From contig JBOHUC010000158.1 of assembly GCA_050733935.1 (NCBI GenBank), positions 1 to 6,851 of the forward strand: a stretch of 6,851 nt of DNA, read 5' to 3'. Every line of letters starts with the position of its first letter. The first letter of the stretch is position 1. This stretch comes from JBOHUC01 sp050733935 (lineage in GTDB: Bacteria > Eisenbacteria > RBG-16-71-46 > DASYSL01). Positions 6,546 to 6,851 of this stretch are shown here, piece by piece. The translations under genes and the position numbers were made by a program. Under the pieces are notes generated by a model, which worked only from the letters and a program-made list of their open reading frames with translations, was not told where the DNA came from and searched no databases.

Positions 6546-6559
6546 AGGAGCGAAGACCG

Positions 6560-6616
6560 ATGGCAGCCACCGTTCGGGTTCTCACGACGTCACGCTCCAG
6601 GAGCGTTCGCCCGTAG
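6560..6616 (+). CDS. Possible leader peptide, 18 residues
   Basis: ATG at 6560 is preceded by AAAGGAG (6544-6550) with a 9-base spacer, the best Shine-Dalgarno match downstream of the large genes. The 18-codon ORF ends with TAG at 6614-6616. The peptide is MAATVRVLTTSRSRSVRP: four arginines, three serines, three threonines and a terminal proline before the stop. It is too short to recognise as a family. Its place after a candidate promoter and before two terminator-like hairpins suits a regulatory leader ORF. Its second half (6592-6606) is a near-palindrome, and 6586-6598 is complementary to part of the second hairpin. An overlapping 41-codon ORF from 6508 to 6633 in another frame has no ribosome-binding site. 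That this is translated is inference. Confidence 0.35.
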   Translation: MAATVRVLTTSRSRSVRP

Positions 6617-6723
6617 CACGCCCTTCCCGCTAGTTTCACCTGCGTGTCCCGGCCGGCCGCCTCCTGCGGACCGGCCGTTCTCGTTTCATCGCGATTCGTG
6701 GTGCGAGGCCGGAGCGTGACGTC
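6586..6723 (+). repeat. 13-base perfect inverted repeat with alternative pairings
   Basis: GACGTCACGCTCC (6586-6598) is the exact reverse complement of GGAGCGTGACGTC (6711-6723). The left copy can also pair locally with GGAGCGT (6600-6606), and the right copy contains most of the 5' arm of the hairpin at 6707-6735. The three pairings exclude one another. In RNA this is the arrangement of an attenuator or other switching leader; function is inferred. Confidence 0.5.
6650..6687 (+). terminator. GC-rich hairpin with T-rich tail (first of two)
   Basis: Bases 6650-6660 pair with 6666-6677 over 11 bp with a single bulged A at 6670 and a CTCCT loop. The tail is TTCTCGTTTC. This is the strongest intrinsic-terminator candidate on the plus strand in the window, although the T-tract is interrupted. 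Confidence 0.5.
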
Positions 6724-6747
6724 TGCGCTCCGGCCCTTTCGTGTTTC
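6707..6747 (+). terminator. GC-rich hairpin with T-rich tail (second of two)
   Basis: GGCCGGAGCG (6707-6716) pairs perfectly with CGCTCCGGCC (6726-6735) over a 9-base loop. The tail CTTTCGTGTTTC resembles that of the preceding hairpin. Both could end the propeller/S11 transcript or the short transcript from the candidate promoter. The 5' arm is shared with the long-range pairing to 6586-6598. Confidence 0.5.
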
Positions 6748-6851
6748 GCTGCGACGCCCGCCGAGGGCGCGGCGCGATCGCGACGCACTTAGAACTCGTC
6801 TCAACACCTCTCGTGAGCCGCGCCGGAGCCTGGAATCCCTTACGGCAAGGA
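6748..6851. other. Intergenic tail with no recognisable gene
   Basis: No ORF with a ribosome-binding site is seen on either strand. It holds a 5-bp hairpin (CGCCC 6755-6759 with GGGCG 6765-6769) and the palindrome CGCGATCGCG (6773-6782). The window ends in AAGGA (6847-6851), which could be the ribosome-binding site of a gene starting just outside. Confidence 0.3.

Noticed and set aside
6500..6580. Resemblance to a cobalamin or cyclic-di-GMP-I riboswitch (GCCACGG, GGGGAAAGG, ACCGATGGCAGCC)
   Set aside because: The fragments occur in the wrong order and spacing. The B12 box and the GEMM conserved core are not present, so the likeness is judged coincidental.
6508..6633. A 41-codon plus-strand ORF overlapping the small leader ORF
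   Set aside because: No Shine-Dalgarno precedes it, and the overlapping 18-codon ORF has a strong one.
6701..6747. Paired hairpins as a mini-ykkC (guanidine-II) motif
   Set aside because: The loops are 5 and 9 bases and lack the conserved ACGR tetraloop pair.
6385..6807. A 140-codon minus-strand frame at the right end
   Set aside because: The product is extremely Arg-rich with no recognisable motif, has no good ribosome-binding site, and runs antisense into the conserved sorting domain of the upstream gene.
6455..6851. tRNA, CRISPR array, insertion sequence or attachment site
   Set aside because: No T-loop or cloverleaf, no regularly spaced repeats, no transposase fragment and no terminal inverted repeats were found. 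The repeats present are hairpin arms.

Overview
The window comes from a GC-rich bacterial genome. It holds two complete genes, one gene cut by the left edge, and a structured intergenic region that runs to the right edge. Two of the three proteins are predicted to be secreted and carry the C-terminal beta-sandwich domain (FlgD-Ig-like / T9SS type A sorting-domain type) that is abundant in secreted proteins of the FCB group and related candidate phyla. With the very high GC, this suggests a lineage such as Candidatus Eisenbacteria, Krumholzibacteriota or a relative. That placement is inference from domain style and composition only.

Layout. (1) Bases 1-1668, minus strand: a secreted right-handed parallel beta-helix protein of the carbohydrate-active type. 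Its reading frame is open from the ATG to the window edge, and the last 20 or so residues lie outside. (2) Bases 1669-1904: a divergent intergenic region with good ribosome-binding sites on both sides and one GC-rich hairpin. (3) Bases 1905-2981, plus strand: an FMN-dependent ene-reductase of the Old Yellow Enzyme family, YqjM/XenA type. (4) Bases 2982-3061: a short gap with a bulged hairpin directly after the stop codon. (5) Bases 3062-6454, plus strand: a large secreted protein joining a seven-repeat FG-GAP (integrin-alpha-like) beta-propeller, a peptidase S11 (D-Ala-D-Ala carboxypeptidase) domain, a beta-rich linker and a C-terminal sorting domain. (6) Bases 6455-6851: no long gene is supported. 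A candidate promoter is followed by an 18-codon ORF with a strong Shine-Dalgarno sequence and two tandem GC-rich hairpins with T-rich tails. A perfect 13-base complement joins the small ORF to the second hairpin.

The genes do not form an obvious pathway. The ene-reductase is cytoplasmic and lies between two secreted proteins. The two secreted proteins probably share an export or anchoring route because they share the C-terminal domain type. The most unusual items are the propeller/S11 fusion, with an altered third active-site motif (KPG in place of KTG) and a predicted cell-surface destination, and the attenuator-like RNA architecture at the right end.
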